The notes below the pieces were generated by a model. The model did not search any database. It was given only the letters and a program-made list of their open reading frames with translations, and was not told the origin of the DNA. 45,870 nucleotides of DNA from Domibacillus enclensis (GTDB lineage: Bacteria > Bacillota > Bacilli > Bacillales > Domibacillaceae), in assembly GCF_900156125.1 (NCBI RefSeq), contig NZ_FTLX01000014.1, positions 1 through 45,870 on the forward strand, in the 5' to 3' direction. Numbering within the stretch: position 1 is the stretch's first letter; each line of letters opens with the position of its first letter. Made by a program: the position numbers and the translations under genes. Positions 30,039 through 41,096 of this stretch are shown here, in pieces.

Positions 30039-32510
30039 GTGCAAAGAGCGGAGCTGGGAATGTCGGGAGAAGCGGTATTGGGCCAGGTCTTTGAAAAAGG
30101 AATGGCGGGGAAAATGGCCTTTATTCTGCTGGATCGCGGATGGATTTTGGTGCCGGCCGGCTTTTTGTTTGGACGGGCGCTGCTGCTGTCGCAGCTGTCG
30201 CCATTTGCGCTTTCCTTTTTTGCAGCGGTGCTGATGATGAAAAAAGAAGTGGGCCCACGGGTATTTCTTGCGGTGTTAGCAGGCGCGCTAACCGTTTCAA
30301 CAGTGCAGGCAGCAGTTGTGTTTTCGCTGCTGTTTGGCTTTCTTCTGATGCACAGGCTTTTTCGGACACTTCATAAAGGCGAAACAGCACCGGTTCCATT
30401 CTTCGTTTTTTTTACGACCATTGTGGTGAAAAGCGTCTTTTCGTATATCGTCAATGGCTCCGCGTTCGTTCCGGCCTATGACCTGGTTCTGGCTGCAATT
30501 GAAGCCTCTCTTGCCTTTGTGCTGACGCTTATCTTTATGCAGTGCATGCCTTTTTTATCCCTGTCAGGCCGAATTCGGACATTAAAAACAGAGGAATGGA
30601 TCAGCCTGCTCATTGTCTTTGCATCGGCGGCAACCGGCATGGCCGGCTGGATGATTGGCTCTCTCGAAGTCGATCATATTGCGGCACGCTATCTGGTGAC
30701 AGCGATTTCTTTCCTGTCAGGTGCGGCATTTGGTTCGGCCGCCGGTGTGGTGAGCGGGCTTATTTTAAGCTTAGCCGGTGTGAATGACTTTCATGAAATG
30801 AGTATTCTGGCGTTTGCGGGACTGCTCGGGGGCTTATTTAAAGAGTGGAAGCGAAGCGGTGCGATTGCGGGACTGATGACCGCTACCGTCTTGGCCGGTT
30901 TTTACGGAGAAGGCAATGTGACAGATATGGCCGCTTTGTATGAATCAGCTGCGGCCGCTGTTTTATTATGCTTAACCCCTAAATTGTGGACAGACCATTT
31001 GTCTAAGTTAATTCCAGGCACAGCCGAGCATTCCATTGAACAGCAGCGTTATTTGCGAAAGGTGAGGGATGTGACCGCGAATCGAATGGAGCAATTCTCT
31101 GATTTGTTTGATGCACTGTCAGGCAGCTTTGCACAATCTGTCCAGCAGGAAACGGCAGAGCGGGAGGTGGATTTATTTTTAAGCGGCATCACGGAAAAAA
31201 CGTGCCAGACATGTTTTAAAAAAGAACAGTGCTGGGCGTATCAATTTAATGAAACGTACGAGCTCATGAAAAATATACTGGAGGATGCAGACAGCGGGCA
31301 GGAGGTTCTTTCGCCGCACCTGGCCAAGGAGCTGGAACAGTACTGCTTCCGTCCGGCACGCGTTGAAGCAGAGATTCGCTCGCAGCTGACGTATTACCGG
31401 GCAAACAAAAAGCTAAAGCAGCAGATGAAGGAAAGCCGGAAAATTGTGGCAGAGCAGCTTGAAGGCATGTCCAAGGTGATGAGGGATTTTGCTGAAGAAA
31501 TGAAGCGGGAGGAAGAAACGCACATCACACAGGAAGAAAAAATTACAACGGCCATTGAATCGTTTGGGATGGAAATAACGGATATTCGCGTATTTAGTGT
31601 TCAAAAAGGAGGAGTGGACATTGAAATGACTGTACCGTATTCGAAAGGACATGGAGAAAGTGAAAAGATCATTGCGCCTATTTTATCGGACCTGTTAAAT
31701 GAATACATTATTGTGGTGGACGAGCAGCAGGACGGCTCAGGGGTTCGCAGCATCTTCCGGTCCGCCACAGCCTTTAGAGTCGTGACAGGCCTCGCGCACA
31801 CCGCAAAAGGCGGAGGGCTCATATCGGGGGATTCCTTTTCAGCGATTGAAATTGGGACAGGCAAGTTTGCCATTGCGATCAGCGACGGAATGGGCAACGG
31901 GGGCCGTGCACATGATGAAAGCAGTGCGACGATCCGGCTGTTAAAGCAAATTTTACAATCCGGCATTGAAGAAACGGTCGCCGTTAAATCGATCAACTCG
32001 ATTTTGTCTTTGCGCACAAATGATGAAGTCTTTTCGACGCTGGATTTGGCGATTATTGATTTGCAGGATGCGCGCACCGTGTTTTTAAAGGTCGGTTCTG
32101 CCCCAAGCTTTATTAAACGGGGCGATCAAGTCTTAAAGGTCGAGGCAGGAAATGTGCCAATCGGCATCCTGCAGCAGTTCGAAGTGGAAACGGTCCACGA
32201 GCAGTTAAAATCAGGTGATCTGCTTATAACGATGAGCGACGGTGTGTTTGAAGGACCGGAGTTTATCGAAAACGCCGACGTTTGGATGAAGCGAAAGATT
32301 AAATCGATTGATACCACCGATCCACAGGCTTTTGCGGATTTGCTGATGGATGAAGTGATTCGAACGCAGTCAAACGAAATAAAAGACGATATGACTCTTT
32401 GTGTGGCGCGCATTGAACATAACGTACCGGAGTGGGCGGCGATTCCGATTTATGATATTGAGCCTGCCGAGAAAAAGAAAAAAAAGCCAGACCGCCGCCG
32501 TGCTGTATAA
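30039..32510 (+). CDS. spoIIE: stage II sporulation protein E, serine phosphatase
   Basis: An 823-residue protein with about ten membrane segments in the first ~330 residues, a central oligomerisation/FtsZ-interaction region with cysteines in EKTCQTCFKKEQCW, and a C-terminal PP2C-type phosphatase domain (about 590-800) with GDSFS, ISDGMGNG (about 617-624), MSDGVFEG and KDDMT. It dephosphorylates SpoIIAA to activate sigma F and takes part in polar division. GTG 30039 is the start, with AAAAAGGAGTGG upstream. The length is close to the B. subtilis 827. Confidence 0.97.
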   Translation: MQRAELGMSGEAVLGQVFEKGMAGKMAFILLDRGWILVPAGFLFGRALLLSQLSPFALSFFAAVLMMKKEVGPRVFLAVLAGALTVSTVQAAVVFSLLFGFLLMHRLFRTLHKGETAPVPFFVFFTTIVVKSVFSYIVNGSAFVPAYDLVLAAIEASLAFVLTLIFMQCMPFLSLSGRIRTLKTEEWISLLIVFASAATGMAGWMIGSLEVDHIAARYLVTAISFLSGAAFGSAAGVVSGLILSLAGVNDFHEMSILAFAGLLGGLFKEWKRSGAIAGLMTATVLAGFYGEGNVTDMAALYESAAAAVLLCLTPKLWTDHLSKLIPGTAEHSIEQQRYLRKVRDVTANRMEQFSDLFDALSGSFAQSVQQETAEREVDLFLSGITEKTCQTCFKKEQCWAYQFNETYELMKNILEDADSGQEVLSPHLAKELEQYCFRPARVEAEIRSQLTYYRANKKLKQQMKESRKIVAEQLEGMSKVMRDFAEEMKREEETHITQEEKITTAIESFGMEITDIRVFSVQKGGVDIEMTVPYSKGHGESEKIIAPILSDLLNEYIIVVDEQQDGSGVRSIFRSATAFRVVTGLAHTAKGGGLISGDSFSAIEIGTGKFAIAISDGMGNGGRAHDESSATIRLLKQILQSGIEETVAVKSINSILSLRTNDEVFSTLDLAIIDLQDARTVFLKVGSAPSFIKRGDQVLKVEAGNVPIGILQQFEVETVHEQLKSGDLLITMSDGVFEGPEFIENADVWMKRKIKSIDTTDPQAFADLLMDEVIRTQSNEIKDDMTLCVARIEHNVPEWAAIPIYDIEPAEKKKKKPDRRRAV

Positions 32511-32562
32511 AATGATCGGTTTCCGTCGACTATGAAGAAAACGAATGAAAGGCGGAACGATG

Positions 32563-33264
32563 ATGAACAGAGGAACGATGAAACAATTGCTGCTGCTCAC
32601 AGACGGTTGTTCAAATACAGGGGAAAGCCCGGTTGATATGGCTCATTTCGCCCGGCGCCACGGCATTACCGTCAATGTCATTGGCATTATTGAGGAAAAC
32701 GGCAGCGAGTCGGGGCTCGATGAAGTAGAGGCCATTGCCAGAGCCGGAGGAGGGGAAAGCCGGATTGTACAGGCAGCTTCCTTATCGGAAACCGTCGTAA
32801 ACGTAACCAGGCAGGCGATGACTGGAACGATTTACAGCATCATTAATGAAGAGCTGAGAGGCATTTTAAACAAAGAGTCCAGCATCGAGTCGCTTCCGCC
32901 GAAAACGAGAAGTGAAATTGCCCAAAAAGTAGAGGATATTAGTGAAGAATCAGCGCTTGAGCTGCTCGTTCTGACCGATATGAGCGCCAGCATGAAGCAG
33001 AAGCTGCCGGCCGTTAAAGAAGCACTGTACGATTTATCCGTTACGATGCAGTCCCGAATCGGCCCGTCTTCCTTTTCGCTGTGGATATTCCCCGGGAAAT
33101 ACAGCGCGGCAGAAGAGCGGATCGGCTGGACGAACCAAGCGGGCAAGCTGGCAGAATCGTTTCCTCATCTCGTATCAGGCGGCATTACACCGACCGGTCC
33201 TGCGATGCGGCAGGCGCTATCGTCCTTTTTAGAAATGGATGTATATGATGAGAAATCAATATGA
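32563..33264 (+). CDS. yabS: von Willebrand factor A domain protein YabS
   Basis: A 233-residue protein related to B. subtilis YabS, a sporulation-induced protein of unknown role. It has an LLLTDGCSNTGESP segment near the N-terminus and a second region with a canonical MIDAS motif DMSAS and SGGITPTGPA. ATG 32563 is chosen with AGGCGG about seven bases upstream; ATGs at 32545, 32560 and 32578 are in frame, and the last best matches the B. subtilis start. The end overlaps yabT. Confidence 0.85.
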   Translation: MNRGTMKQLLLLTDGCSNTGESPVDMAHFARRHGITVNVIGIIEENGSESGLDEVEAIARAGGGESRIVQAASLSETVVNVTRQAMTGTIYSIINEELRGILNKESSIESLPPKTRSEIAQKVEDISEESALELLVLTDMSASMKQKLPAVKEALYDLSVTMQSRIGPSSFSLWIFPGKYSAAEERIGWTNQAGKLAESFPHLVSGGITPTGPAMRQALSSFLEMDVYDEKSI

Positions 33265-34138
33265 AGTGAAAAGCGGCGACTTGATTAAAGGAAAGTGGAC
33301 CGGGCATATATGGAGGGTGGAGCGCGAAATTGGCCGGGGCGCAAACGGCATTGTATACCTCGTGACCGGAGTGGTCGGGCAGGCGGCACTGAAGTTTGCA
33401 GATTCCTCTTCAGTCGCAGCTGAAACCAATTCACTCACAGCGCTTGAGCGGGTCAGGGGATCATCTCCAGGCCCTTTTTTTATTGAAGCAGACGATGCAG
33501 AACAAGGAGGCGCTGTGCATCCGTTTTACATTATGGAGTACATTGAAGGGCCGATGCTTCATACGTTTATGAAACAAAAAAAACAAGAATGGGCGATTAT
33601 TCTGCTGATCTGGCTGCTGCACTTTTTAGAAGCGCTTCATCACGCAGGCTGTGTGATGGGTGATTTAAAGCCGGAAAATTTCATCGTAACAGGCGATAAA
33701 AATAAAATTCGCGCTGTGGATGTAGGCGGAATCACCAAATTTGGCCGGTCTGTCAAGGAATACACAGCCCTCTATGACCGGGCCGCCTGGCAGGCCGGAA
33801 CAAGAAAAGCGGAGCCTTCTTATGATTTATTCGGAGCGGCGGTTTTGATCGCGGCTCTTGTCCACAGGCAGCCCGTTCACCAGGCACTCGGCGACCGGGA
33901 AGCACTGGTCCGCATCATTCAGTCATCGGCCGTCCTCCAAAAAATCGCACCGGTTTTGACGAAGGCTCTTTATAATGAGTATGATCAAGCCGTGACAATG
34001 AGGAAGGAGCTGCTTTATTGTTTTGCTCAAAGTAGCTCATCTCCACAAAAAACGAAACGCAAAGTGGTTTTGCAAGCCAGGTGGATGGTATATGCGGGTG
34101 CTTTTGCCGCCATCCTCGCCTTCTTTTTGTTAAACTGA
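33248..34138 (+). CDS. yabT: Hanks-type serine/threonine kinase YabT
   Basis: A 296-residue kinase with a C-terminal membrane anchor (about 279-296). The glycine loop GRGANG (29-34), lysine K49 (ALKF), catalytic GDLKPEN (D139, N144), metal-binding DVG (158-160, in place of DFG) and AEPSYDLFG are present. In B. subtilis YabT is DNA-activated, acts at sporulation and phosphorylates RecA; it shares the unusual GDLKP and DVGG forms. ATG 33248 is one of three close candidates (33239, 33245), none with a strong ribosome binding site. It overlaps yabS by 17 bases, suggesting translational coupling. Confidence 0.88.
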   Translation: MRNQYEVKSGDLIKGKWTGHIWRVEREIGRGANGIVYLVTGVVGQAALKFADSSSVAAETNSLTALERVRGSSPGPFFIEADDAEQGGAVHPFYIMEYIEGPMLHTFMKQKKQEWAIILLIWLLHFLEALHHAGCVMGDLKPENFIVTGDKNKIRAVDVGGITKFGRSVKEYTALYDRAAWQAGTRKAEPSYDLFGAAVLIAALVHRQPVHQALGDREALVRIIQSSAVLQKIAPVLTKALYNEYDQAVTMRKELLYCFAQSSSSPQKTKRKVVLQARWMVYAGAFAAILAFFLLN

Positions 34139-34166
34139 AAGAAAAGCGGAAAGGCGGCTTGAGCAG

Positions 34167-35528
34167 GTGCGATTTTTTGAAGAAAAAGTGAAATCGTTTA
34201 TCGAACAGCATAAGTTGATTCAACCGGGGGACCACCTGGCGGCAGCAGTGTCCGGCGGCATCGATTCAATGGTGCTTCTCGCTTTTTTGCATGACCAGCA
34301 GGAAAGGCTCGGCATTTCTGTTAGCGCTATTCATGTGGACCATATGCTGAGGGGGGAAGAGTCATACGCTGACCTTCTATTTGTACAGGCCTATTGCCGG
34401 GAAAAGGGCATTCCGTTTTGGGGAAGGCAGGCTGATGCAGCAGCAGAAGCAGCAAGGAGCCGGACGGGTATTCAGCAGGCGGCCCGTCATGTGCGGTATG
34501 ATCTGTTCCAAAAAGGCATGCAGGAGCTCGGGGCAAACAAGCTGGCGACAGCACATCATGCAGATGATCAGACGGAAACGGTGCTCATGCAGCTGGCGCG
34601 GGGCAGTCATTCGTACTCGGGCATTCCCGTTATCCGTCCGTTTGCTGAAGGACAGATGATTCGTCCGTTTTTATCTGTGATGAAGGAGGACATTGAGGGC
34701 TATGCAGCCGAACAGGCCATTTTGTACCGTCAAGATCCAAGCAATGACAAAGAGACGTATACAAGAAATCGATTCCGGAAGCAGGCGCTTCCTTTTCTGA
34801 AAATGGAAAATCGAAAAGCGCCCTTGCATGTGCAGCGGTTTGCGCAGGAGCGGCAGGAGGACGAGGTGTTTTTGCGGTCGCTGGCAGAGGAAATGGTACA
34901 GAATATGTCGATCTGGAAACAAGAAAGCGTCTCCCTTCAAATCAAGCCGTTTCTGCAGGTGCCTTTGCCTTTACAAAGAAGGGCGATTCATCTAATATTA
35001 AACTATCTTTATCATGGAAAAACAGCGTTTTCTTTTCTACATATTCAAGACATTTTACACCTGCTTCAATCAACTGCCCCATCCGGAACTTTAACTCTTC
35101 CAGCCCATCTCACTGTGAGTAAAATTGCCGACCATTGTCTTTTTGCTTACGAGATTGATCAGGAGCCGGACGATCAGCCCGCTCTTTTGCGTGAAGGGGA
35201 GTGCGTACACCGGAAAGGAATCGGGAGCTTTACCCTGGCAGCAGCCGATGATTGTTCTGATGAAGCATCATGTTTTCGTTTGAAGGAGGGGGCGGCTCTG
35301 CCGATTTGGATTCGGACGAGGCAGCAGGGAGACCGAATGCAGCTGAGAGGCATGAATGGGTCGAAAAAGCTTTCCAGGCTTTTGATCGACGAAAAAATTC
35401 CTCTTGCTTATCGGGAGCATATTCCGGTTGTAACGGACGCGTCCGACACGATTCTCTGGTTACCGGGAATCCGTAAATCGGTTCATGAAGGCGATGGGCC
35501 GCTGCTGTTGATTTATGAAAAGGAATGA
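34167..35528 (+). CDS. tilS: tRNA(Ile)-lysidine synthetase
   Basis: A 453-residue PP-loop ATPase that converts C34 of the CAU-anticodon tRNA-Ile to lysidine. The PP-loop is SGGIDS (29-34), with Ile where SGGPDS has Pro; [18 protein letters not shown] and the TYTRNRFRK segment follow, then a C-terminal TilS substrate-binding domain ([20 protein letters not shown]). GTG 34167 follows AAAGGCGG at nine bases. Confidence 0.94.
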   Translation: MRFFEEKVKSFIEQHKLIQPGDHLAAAVSGGIDSMVLLAFLHDQQERLGISVSAIHVDHMLRGEESYADLLFVQAYCREKGIPFWGRQADAAAEAARSRTGIQQAARHVRYDLFQKGMQELGANKLATAHHADDQTETVLMQLARGSHSYSGIPVIRPFAEGQMIRPFLSVMKEDIEGYAAEQAILYRQDPSNDKETYTRNRFRKQALPFLKMENRKAPLHVQRFAQERQEDEVFLRSLAEEMVQNMSIWKQESVSLQIKPFLQVPLPLQRRAIHLILNYLYHGKTAFSFLHIQDILHLLQSTAPSGTLTLPAHLTVSKIADHCLFAYEIDQEPDDQPALLREGECVHRKGIGSFTLAAADDCSDEASCFRLKEGAALPIWIRTRQQGDRMQLRGMNGSKKLSRLLIDEKIPLAYREHIPVVTDASDTILWLPGIRKSVHEGDGPLLLIYEKE

Positions 35529-35551
35529 ACCAACTTTGGGAGGAAAATCTA

Positions 35552-36106
35552 TTGCTACGTAACGATATCGAAGAAATATTGATTTCGGAAGAAGAAATAC
35601 AAGAGAAAATAAAGGAGCTCGGTGCTTCATTAACGGAAGAGTATGGGGACAGCTTCCCGCTGTTCGTTTGTGTCTTAAAGGGTGCAATGCCGTTTATGTC
35701 CGATTTAATCAAGCGTGTCGACACCCATCTTGAAATCGACTTTATGGATGTATCAAGCTATGGTGCATCGACGGTTTCATCAGGAGAAGTGAAGATTGTA
35801 AAAGACTTGAACACCTCCGTTGAAGGACGGGATGTGCTGATTATCGAGGATATTATCGACAGCGGCCTGACATTAAGCTACCTGGCTGAGCTTTTCCATT
35901 ACCGGAAAGCGAAGTCCGTGAAAATTGTCACGCTTCTTGACAAGCCGACCGGACGCAAGGCAAAAATCAAAGCAGACATGATCGGCTTTACCGTGCCGGA
36001 TGCGTTTGTTGTCGGGTATGGCCTTGATTACGCGGAACGCTACCGCAACCTGCCGTATATCGGTGTTTTAAAGCCGGAGATTTACACGACGGCTGAAGAG
36101 GAATAA
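35552..36106 (+). CDS. hpt: hypoxanthine-guanine phosphoribosyltransferase
   Basis: A 184-residue purine salvage enzyme. The PRPP loop [17 protein letters not shown] (95-111), the flexible-loop DVSSYG and the C-terminal [19 protein letters not shown] are conserved. TTG 35552 is taken as start as GGGAGG lies eight bases upstream and the product then begins like B. subtilis HprT; the ATG at 35525 overlaps the tilS stop and has no site. Gene order tilS-hpt-ftsH is conserved in Bacilli, where HprT and TilS also activate ftsH. Confidence 0.95.
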   Translation: MLRNDIEEILISEEEIQEKIKELGASLTEEYGDSFPLFVCVLKGAMPFMSDLIKRVDTHLEIDFMDVSSYGASTVSSGEVKIVKDLNTSVEGRDVLIIEDIIDSGLTLSYLAELFHYRKAKSVKIVTLLDKPTGRKAKIKADMIGFTVPDAFVVGYGLDYAERYRNLPYIGVLKPEIYTTAEEE

Positions 36107-36210
36107 TCAGTCGGAATGAATAGGCTAAAAGAAGGTTCAAATAGTTGTAACGCCAACTTTTTGTATGATAACATTGCATATAGTCAGTTTTTCTCGGGAG
36201 GAGGTAAGGG

Positions 36211-38214
36211 ATGAACAGAATTTTTCGGTATACGATATTTTATTTACTCGTTTTCCTTGTAATTATTGGAGTTGTCAGTTACTTCAACAACAATAATGCA
36301 CCAACGAATGACGTCACGTATAATGAATTCCTAACATACCTGGAGCAGGATGACGTTGAAGAATTCACGATTCAGCCAGAGCGCGGCGTGTATGAAATAC
36401 GCGGACAGTTAAAAGGGGCAGAAGAGGGTGAGGTGTTCGTTGCTTACATCACAGGCAATGACACAATGCTGAACCAGATTAACGAAGCGTCTCAAGGCAC
36501 AACAGCGGAAGTTCTTCCGGCAAAAGAAACGAGTGGGTGGGTTCAGTTTTTCACAACCATCATCCCATTCCTGATCATCTTTATTTTCTTCTTCTTCTTA
36601 CTGAACCAAGCACAGGGCGGCGGTGGCGGCCGTGTGATGAACTTTGGTAAAAGTAAAGCACGCCTTTACAATGATGAAAAGAAAAAAGTCCGGTTTAACG
36701 ATGTAGCCGGTGCGGATGAAGAAAAGCAGGAGCTTGTGGAGGTTGTGGAGTTCTTAAAAGACCCTCGCAAATTCTCTGAGCTCGGTGCCCGTATTCCAAA
36801 AGGGGTGCTGCTTGTTGGACCTCCTGGTACAGGTAAAACATTGCTTGCCAAAGCGGTGGCAGGAGAAGCAGGCGTGCCGTTCTTCTCTATCAGTGGTTCG
36901 GATTTCGTCGAAATGTTTGTCGGCGTCGGGGCATCCCGTGTTCGCGACTTGTTCGAAAACGCGAAAAAGAATGCACCTTGCATCATTTTCATCGATGAAA
37001 TTGACGCAGTCGGACGTCAGCGTGGTGCCGGTCTTGGCGGCGGTCACGATGAGCGTGAGCAAACATTGAACCAGCTGCTTGTTGAAATGGATGGCTTTAG
37101 CGCCAATGAAGGCATCATTATGATTGCGGCAACGAACCGTGCCGACATTCTCGATCCGGCTCTTCTTCGTCCAGGCCGTTTTGACCGTCAAATTACGGTT
37201 GACCGTCCGGATGTAACAGGCCGTGAAGCGGTTCTTCGCGTTCATGCGAGAAACAAGCCTCTTCATGAATCGGTTGACTTAAAAGCTATCGCACAGCGCA
37301 CACCTGGCTTTTCCGGTGCAGATCTTGAAAACTTATTGAACGAAGCAGCACTGGTTGCAGCTCGTTCGGATAAAAAGAAAATTGACATGATTGACGTTGA
37401 TGAAGCAACGGACCGTGTTATTGCAGGTCCTGCGAAAAAGAGCCGCGTCATTTCCAAAAAAGAACGCAAAATTGTTGCCTTCCACGAAGCCGGTCATACC
37501 GTTATCGGACTTGTGCTTGATGACGCCGATATCGTTCATAAAGTAACCATCGTTCCACGCGGACAAGCAGGCGGCTATGCTGTTATGCTTCCGAAAGAGG
37601 ATCGTTACTTTATGACGAAGCCGGAGCTTTTGGATAAGATTACGGGACTCCTTGGAGGCCGAGTGGCAGAGGATATTATCTTCGGTGAAGTGTCAACAGG
37701 CGCTCACAATGATTTCCAGCGTGCGACAGGCATTGCCCGCCGCATGGTAACGGAATTCGGAATGAGCGACAAGCTTGGACCGCTTCAGTTCGGTCAAGCG
37801 CAGGGACAAGTATTCTTAGGCCGCGATTTCAATAGCGAGCAAAACTATTCAGACCGGATTGCGTACGAAATTGATACGGAAATCCAAACGATTATTAAAG
37901 AATGCTATGAACGTGCGAAGCAAATTTTAACAGAGAACCGCGATAAGCTTGAGCTTATTGCGAATACACTCCTTGATATCGAAACGCTTGATGCAGCCCA
38001 AATCCGTCACCTGGCGGACCACGGCACATTGCCGGAGCGTGATTACTCAGATAATGAGCCATCAAAAGACAACGGCGATCAAGCGGGAGAAACCGCTGAA
38101 ACGGAAGGAACACCTGCAACGGAGACGACGAATCTTCCGGCTGATGCAGCGGGTGAACCTGAAGTGCGAGACGATCTCCAAAACCCACCGAACAGCGGCG
38201 GGCCAAAAGCATAA
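36211..38214 (+). CDS. ftsH: ATP-dependent zinc metalloprotease FtsH
   Basis: A 667-residue membrane AAA+ protease. Two membrane segments (about 8-24 and 112-132) flank an external domain; Walker A GPPGTGKT (203-210), FIDEIDAVG, the SRH region and zinc site HEAGH (425-429) follow. The last ~60 residues are a low-complexity acidic tail, somewhat longer than in B. subtilis (637 in total as recalled). GGAGGAGG precedes the ATG. The upstream 104 bases show only a weak promoter candidate (TTGTAA, 16 bases, GATAAC near 36145-36172). Confidence 0.97.
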   Translation: MNRIFRYTIFYLLVFLVIIGVVSYFNNNNAPTNDVTYNEFLTYLEQDDVEEFTIQPERGVYEIRGQLKGAEEGEVFVAYITGNDTMLNQINEASQGTTAEVLPAKETSGWVQFFTTIIPFLIIFIFFFFLLNQAQGGGGGRVMNFGKSKARLYNDEKKKVRFNDVAGADEEKQELVEVVEFLKDPRKFSELGARIPKGVLLVGPPGTGKTLLAKAVAGEAGVPFFSISGSDFVEMFVGVGASRVRDLFENAKKNAPCIIFIDEIDAVGRQRGAGLGGGHDEREQTLNQLLVEMDGFSANEGIIMIAATNRADILDPALLRPGRFDRQITVDRPDVTGREAVLRVHARNKPLHESVDLKAIAQRTPGFSGADLENLLNEAALVAARSDKKKIDMIDVDEATDRVIAGPAKKSRVISKKERKIVAFHEAGHTVIGLVLDDADIVHKVTIVPRGQAGGYAVMLPKEDRYFMTKPELLDKITGLLGGRVAEDIIFGEVSTGAHNDFQRATGIARRMVTEFGMSDKLGPLQFGQAQGQVFLGRDFNSEQNYSDRIAYEIDTEIQTIIKECYERAKQILTENRDKLELIANTLLDIETLDAAQIRHLADHGTLPERDYSDNEPSKDNGDQAGETAETEGTPATETTNLPADAAGEPEVRDDLQNPPNSGGPKA

Positions 38215-38222
38215 ACGAAGCA

Positions 38223-38258
38223 GGCGTCCGAAAAGAATTCTTTTCGGGCGTCTTTTCT
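38223..38258 (+). terminator. terminator after ftsH
   Basis: GGCGTCCGAAAAGAA pairs with TTCTTTTCGGGCGTC (one G-U) and is followed by TTTTCTCTTC. Confidence 0.88.
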
Positions 38259-38277
38259 CTTCTTTTTAAAACGGGTA

Positions 38278-38286
38278 TGGTATGAT
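38278..38286 (+). promoter_or_regulatory. candidate extended -10 promoter for coaX
   Basis: TGG then TATGAT lies about 36 bases before the coaX start, just after the ftsH terminator. Confidence 0.45.
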
Positions 38287-38321
38287 GGGAATCGAAAATT
38301 GAACGGACAGGTGTGGTGAAG

Positions 38322-39086
38322 GTGATTTTTGTACTGGATGTAGGGAATACCAATACTGTGCTCGGTGTATACGAAGGGGAAACGCTCAAGCATCACTGGC
38401 GCATTGAAACAAATCGGAATAAAACCGAGGATGAATACGGCATGATGATCAAAAGCTTGTTTCAGCATGACGGCCTGCAGTTTGAGCAAATCGAAGGAGT
38501 TATTATTTCGTCAGTCGTCCCGCCGATTATGGCGGCACTGGAGCGCATGTGTGAAAAGTACTTTCACGTGAAGCCGCTTGTTGTTGGACCCGGTGTCAAA
38601 ACCGGATTAAACATTAAATATGAAAATCCGCGTGAGGTTGGGGCGGACCGTATTGTCAATGCGGTTGCCGGTATTCATGAATATGGAACACCGCTCATTA
38701 TCGTTGATTTTGGGACAGCGACGACGTATTGCTATATTGATGAAAATGCCCACTACATGGGGGGGCTGATCGCGCCGGGTATTGGCATTTCAACCGAAGC
38801 TCTCTATACAAGAGCCTCCAAGCTGCCCCGGATTGAAATCACCCGTCCTGAATCAGTTGTTGGTAAAAACACCGTTTCCGCCATGCAGGCCGGTATTTTA
38901 TATGGATACGTCGGGCAGGTCGAGGGAATTGTCAGCCGCATTAAAAAAGAATGGAATGCCAATCCTACTGTTATTGCGACAGGCGGGCTGGCGGGGCTGA
39001 TTGCAAAAGAATGCAGCATGATTGATGTCGTAGACCCGGATTTAACATTAAAAGGGCTTTTATTAATTTATAAACGAAACGGATGA
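38322..39086 (+). CDS. coaX: type III pantothenate kinase
   Basis: A 254-residue CoaX that phosphorylates pantothenate, the first step of CoA synthesis. [11 protein letters not shown] (6-16), [12 protein letters not shown] and VDFGTATTY are the ASKHA-type motifs. Three in-frame GTGs (38313, 38316, 38322) compete; 38322 is chosen since AGGTGTGG lies about five bases upstream and the product starts like B. subtilis CoaX. Confidence 0.94.
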   Translation: MIFVLDVGNTNTVLGVYEGETLKHHWRIETNRNKTEDEYGMMIKSLFQHDGLQFEQIEGVIISSVVPPIMAALERMCEKYFHVKPLVVGPGVKTGLNIKYENPREVGADRIVNAVAGIHEYGTPLIIVDFGTATTYCYIDENAHYMGGLIAPGIGISTEALYTRASKLPRIEITRPESVVGKNTVSAMQAGILYGYVGQVEGIVSRIKKEWNANPTVIATGGLAGLIAKECSMIDVVDPDLTLKGLLLIYKRNG

Positions 39087-39099
39087 AAGGAAGAGGAAT

Positions 39100-39975
39100 G
39101 TGAGCGATTATTTAGTGAAAGCATTAGCGTTTAACGGTCAAGTGCGCGCGTATGCTGTTGATACAACGGAAACCATTGGCGAGGCTCAAAGAAGACACGG
39201 TTCATGGCCAACCGCTTCTGCCGCACTCGGGCGTGCGATGACAGCGGGCGTGATGATGGGCGCAATGATGAAGGGCGAAGAAAAAATTACACTGAAGATC
39301 GAAGGCGGCGGGGAAGCCGGTCCGATTCTGGTGGACAGCAATTCAAAAGGAGAGGTTCGCGGCTATATCGCCCGTCCGCAAACCCATTTTGATTTAAACG
39401 ACCAGGGCAAGCTGGATGTTCGCCGGGCAGTTGGAACGGACGGCATGCTGACGGTTGTCAAAGACCTTGGACTGCGTGAAAACTTCAGCGGCCAGACGCC
39501 AATTGTCTCCGGGGAGCTTGGCGAAGATTTCACGTATTATTTTGCGGTATCGGAGCAGGTGCCTTCTTCTGTCGGAGTCGGGGTGCTCGTTAATCCAGAC
39601 AACACGATTTTAGCGGCAGGCGGATTTATTATTCAGCTGATGCCGAATACAGATGATGATACCATTACAATTTTAGAAGAGCGCATTACGACGATGGAGC
39701 CGGTATCAAAGCTGATCGAACGCGGCTTAACGCCGGAGCAATTGCTTACGTATATTCTTGGGGAAGAAAACGTGAAATTTTTAGAGACGATGCCTGTTCA
39801 TTTCGAATGCAACTGCTCTAAAGAGCGTTTCGGAAGTGCCATTATCAGCCTTGGCCAGCAGGAAATCCAGGAAATGATTGATGAAGACCGCGGTGCAGAA
39901 ACGCAATGCCACTTTTGCAATGAAACGTACCAGTTCACGGAAGAAGAACTAAAACAATTAAAACAAGAAGCATAA
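39100..39975 (+). CDS. hslO: redox-regulated chaperone Hsp33
   Basis: A 291-residue holdase activated by oxidation. The four zinc-binding cysteines are present near the C-terminus as CNC (about 237-239) and CHFC (about 270-273). GTG 39100 follows AAAGGAAGAGG. In B. subtilis the PrsA-like gene yacD lies between this and cysK; here a terminator follows. Confidence 0.96.
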   Translation: MSDYLVKALAFNGQVRAYAVDTTETIGEAQRRHGSWPTASAALGRAMTAGVMMGAMMKGEEKITLKIEGGGEAGPILVDSNSKGEVRGYIARPQTHFDLNDQGKLDVRRAVGTDGMLTVVKDLGLRENFSGQTPIVSGELGEDFTYYFAVSEQVPSSVGVGVLVNPDNTILAAGGFIIQLMPNTDDDTITILEERITTMEPVSKLIERGLTPEQLLTYILGEENVKFLETMPVHFECNCSKERFGSAIISLGQQEIQEMIDEDRGAETQCHFCNETYQFTEEELKQLKQEA

Positions 39976-39980
39976 AGCTT

Positions 39981-40010
39981 AAAAACCTGTCTGCGTAGGC
40001 AGGTTTTTTT
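39981..40010 (+). terminator. terminator after hslO
   Basis: AAAACCTGTC pairs with GGCAGGTTTT (one G-U) over TGCGTA, followed by T. Confidence 0.85.
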
Positions 40011-40044
40011 CGTCTGGCTCCCGAAGTATATATAAGCAAAGTAA

Positions 40045-40073
40045 TTGACTTTTCAAACAAAAGCTGTTAAATT
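40045..40073 (+). promoter_or_regulatory. cysK sigma-A promoter
   Basis: TTGACT (40045-40050), 17-base spacer and TAAATT (40068-40073), 50 bases before cysK. The surrounding DNA is AT-rich; a CymR site is possible but I cannot identify one with confidence. Confidence 0.6.
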
Positions 40074-40123
40074 CTATATAACCAATGAAAATACTCGGCA
40101 TTTAAAATGGAGGTCACAAATTA

Positions 40124-41044
40124 ATGGTACGTGTAGCGAATTCAGTAGCCGATCTAGTCGGCCAAACACCTGTAGTAAAGCTAAACAATGTAGTAAGCGA
40201 AAACAGCGCGGATGTGTATGTAAAGCTTGAGTACATGAATCCGGGAAGCAGCGTCAAAGACCGTATTGCTCTTGCGATGATTGAAGCCGCAGAGAAAAAA
40301 GGCAATCTGCAGCCTGGCGGAACATTAATTGAACCGACAAGCGGCAACACTGGAATTGGTCTTGCGATGATTGCTGCCGCTAAAGGCTATAAAGCCATTC
40401 TTGTTATGCCTGAAACGATGAGCATGGAGCGCCGCAACTTGCTGCGTGCATACGGAGCAGAACTCGTTTTAACGCCAGGACCAGAAGGAATGGGCGGCGC
40501 CATCCGCAAAGCGAAAGAATTGGCCGAAGCAAACGGCTATTTCCTGCCGCAGCAATTTGAAAACGAAGCAAACCCTGAGATTCACCGGTTGACAACAGGA
40601 AAAGAAATTGTTGAGCAGTTCGATGAATTAGACGCTTTCGTCTCTGGTATCGGTACGGGCGGTACGATTACGGGAGCGGGTCAAGTGATCAAGGAAAAAT
40701 GGCCAAACGCACAAATCTACGCGATCGAGCCAAAGGATTCACCGGTTCTTTCAGGCGGAAAACCAGGCCCGCATAAAATCCAAGGGATTGGCGCTGGATT
40801 TGTCCCAGCTATTCTGGATACAAAAATCTATGATGAAGTCATTCAAATCGACAACGATACAGCATTTGAAACAGCTCGCCGCGTCGCGCGTGAAGAAGGC
40901 ATTCTTGGCGGCATCTCGTCAGGTGCTGCGATCGCCGCTGCCGTTCAAGTAGCTGAAAAACTGGGCAAAGGCAAAAAAGTGCTGGCGATTCTTCCATCAA
41001 ACGGCGAACGCTACTTGAGCACACCGCTTTACCAATTTGATTAA
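40124..41044 (+). CDS. cysK: cysteine synthase
   Basis: A 306-residue PLP-dependent O-acetylserine sulfhydrylase. The Schiff-base lysine K45 (GSSVKDR), the substrate loop TSGNTG (72-77), phosphate-binding GIGTGGT and the C-terminal [15 protein letters not shown] are conserved. GGAGG precedes ATG 40124. CysK also acts with CymR as a cysteine sensor in B. subtilis. The pabB-pabA-pabC genes usual between this and folP are absent. Confidence 0.96.
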   Translation: MVRVANSVADLVGQTPVVKLNNVVSENSADVYVKLEYMNPGSSVKDRIALAMIEAAEKKGNLQPGGTLIEPTSGNTGIGLAMIAAAKGYKAILVMPETMSMERRNLLRAYGAELVLTPGPEGMGGAIRKAKELAEANGYFLPQQFENEANPEIHRLTTGKEIVEQFDELDAFVSGIGTGGTITGAGQVIKEKWPNAQIYAIEPKDSPVLSGGKPGPHKIQGIGAGFVPAILDTKIYDEVIQIDNDTAFETARRVAREEGILGGISSGAAIAAAVQVAEKLGKGKKVLAILPSNGERYLSTPLYQFD

Positions 41045-41049
41045 TAGAC

Positions 41050-41086
41050 CTTCAGCCAGACTGGTTAACCAGTCTGGCTTTTTTTC
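41050..41086 (+). terminator. terminator after cysK
   Basis: AGCCAGACTGGTT and its exact reverse complement form a 26-base palindrome (41054-41079), then seven T. Confidence 0.93.
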
Positions 41087-41087
41087 G

Positions 41088-41096
41088 TGTTAAAAT
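41088..41096 (+). promoter_or_regulatory. candidate extended -10 promoter for the folP operon
   Basis: TGT then TAAAAT, 25 bases before the folP start. It resembles the element before ispE. Confidence 0.4.

Noticed and set aside
32508-32535. Sigma-F promoter ahead of yabS
   Set aside because: GTATA resembles a -35, but no matching -10 lies at the required distance.
36754-37266. 170-codon open frame on the minus strand
   Set aside because: Antisense to the AAA+ domain of ftsH, with no independent support.
38558-38580. parS-like TTTCACGTGAAG in coaX
   Set aside because: The core is palindromic but the outer bases do not match parS; it is within conserved codons.
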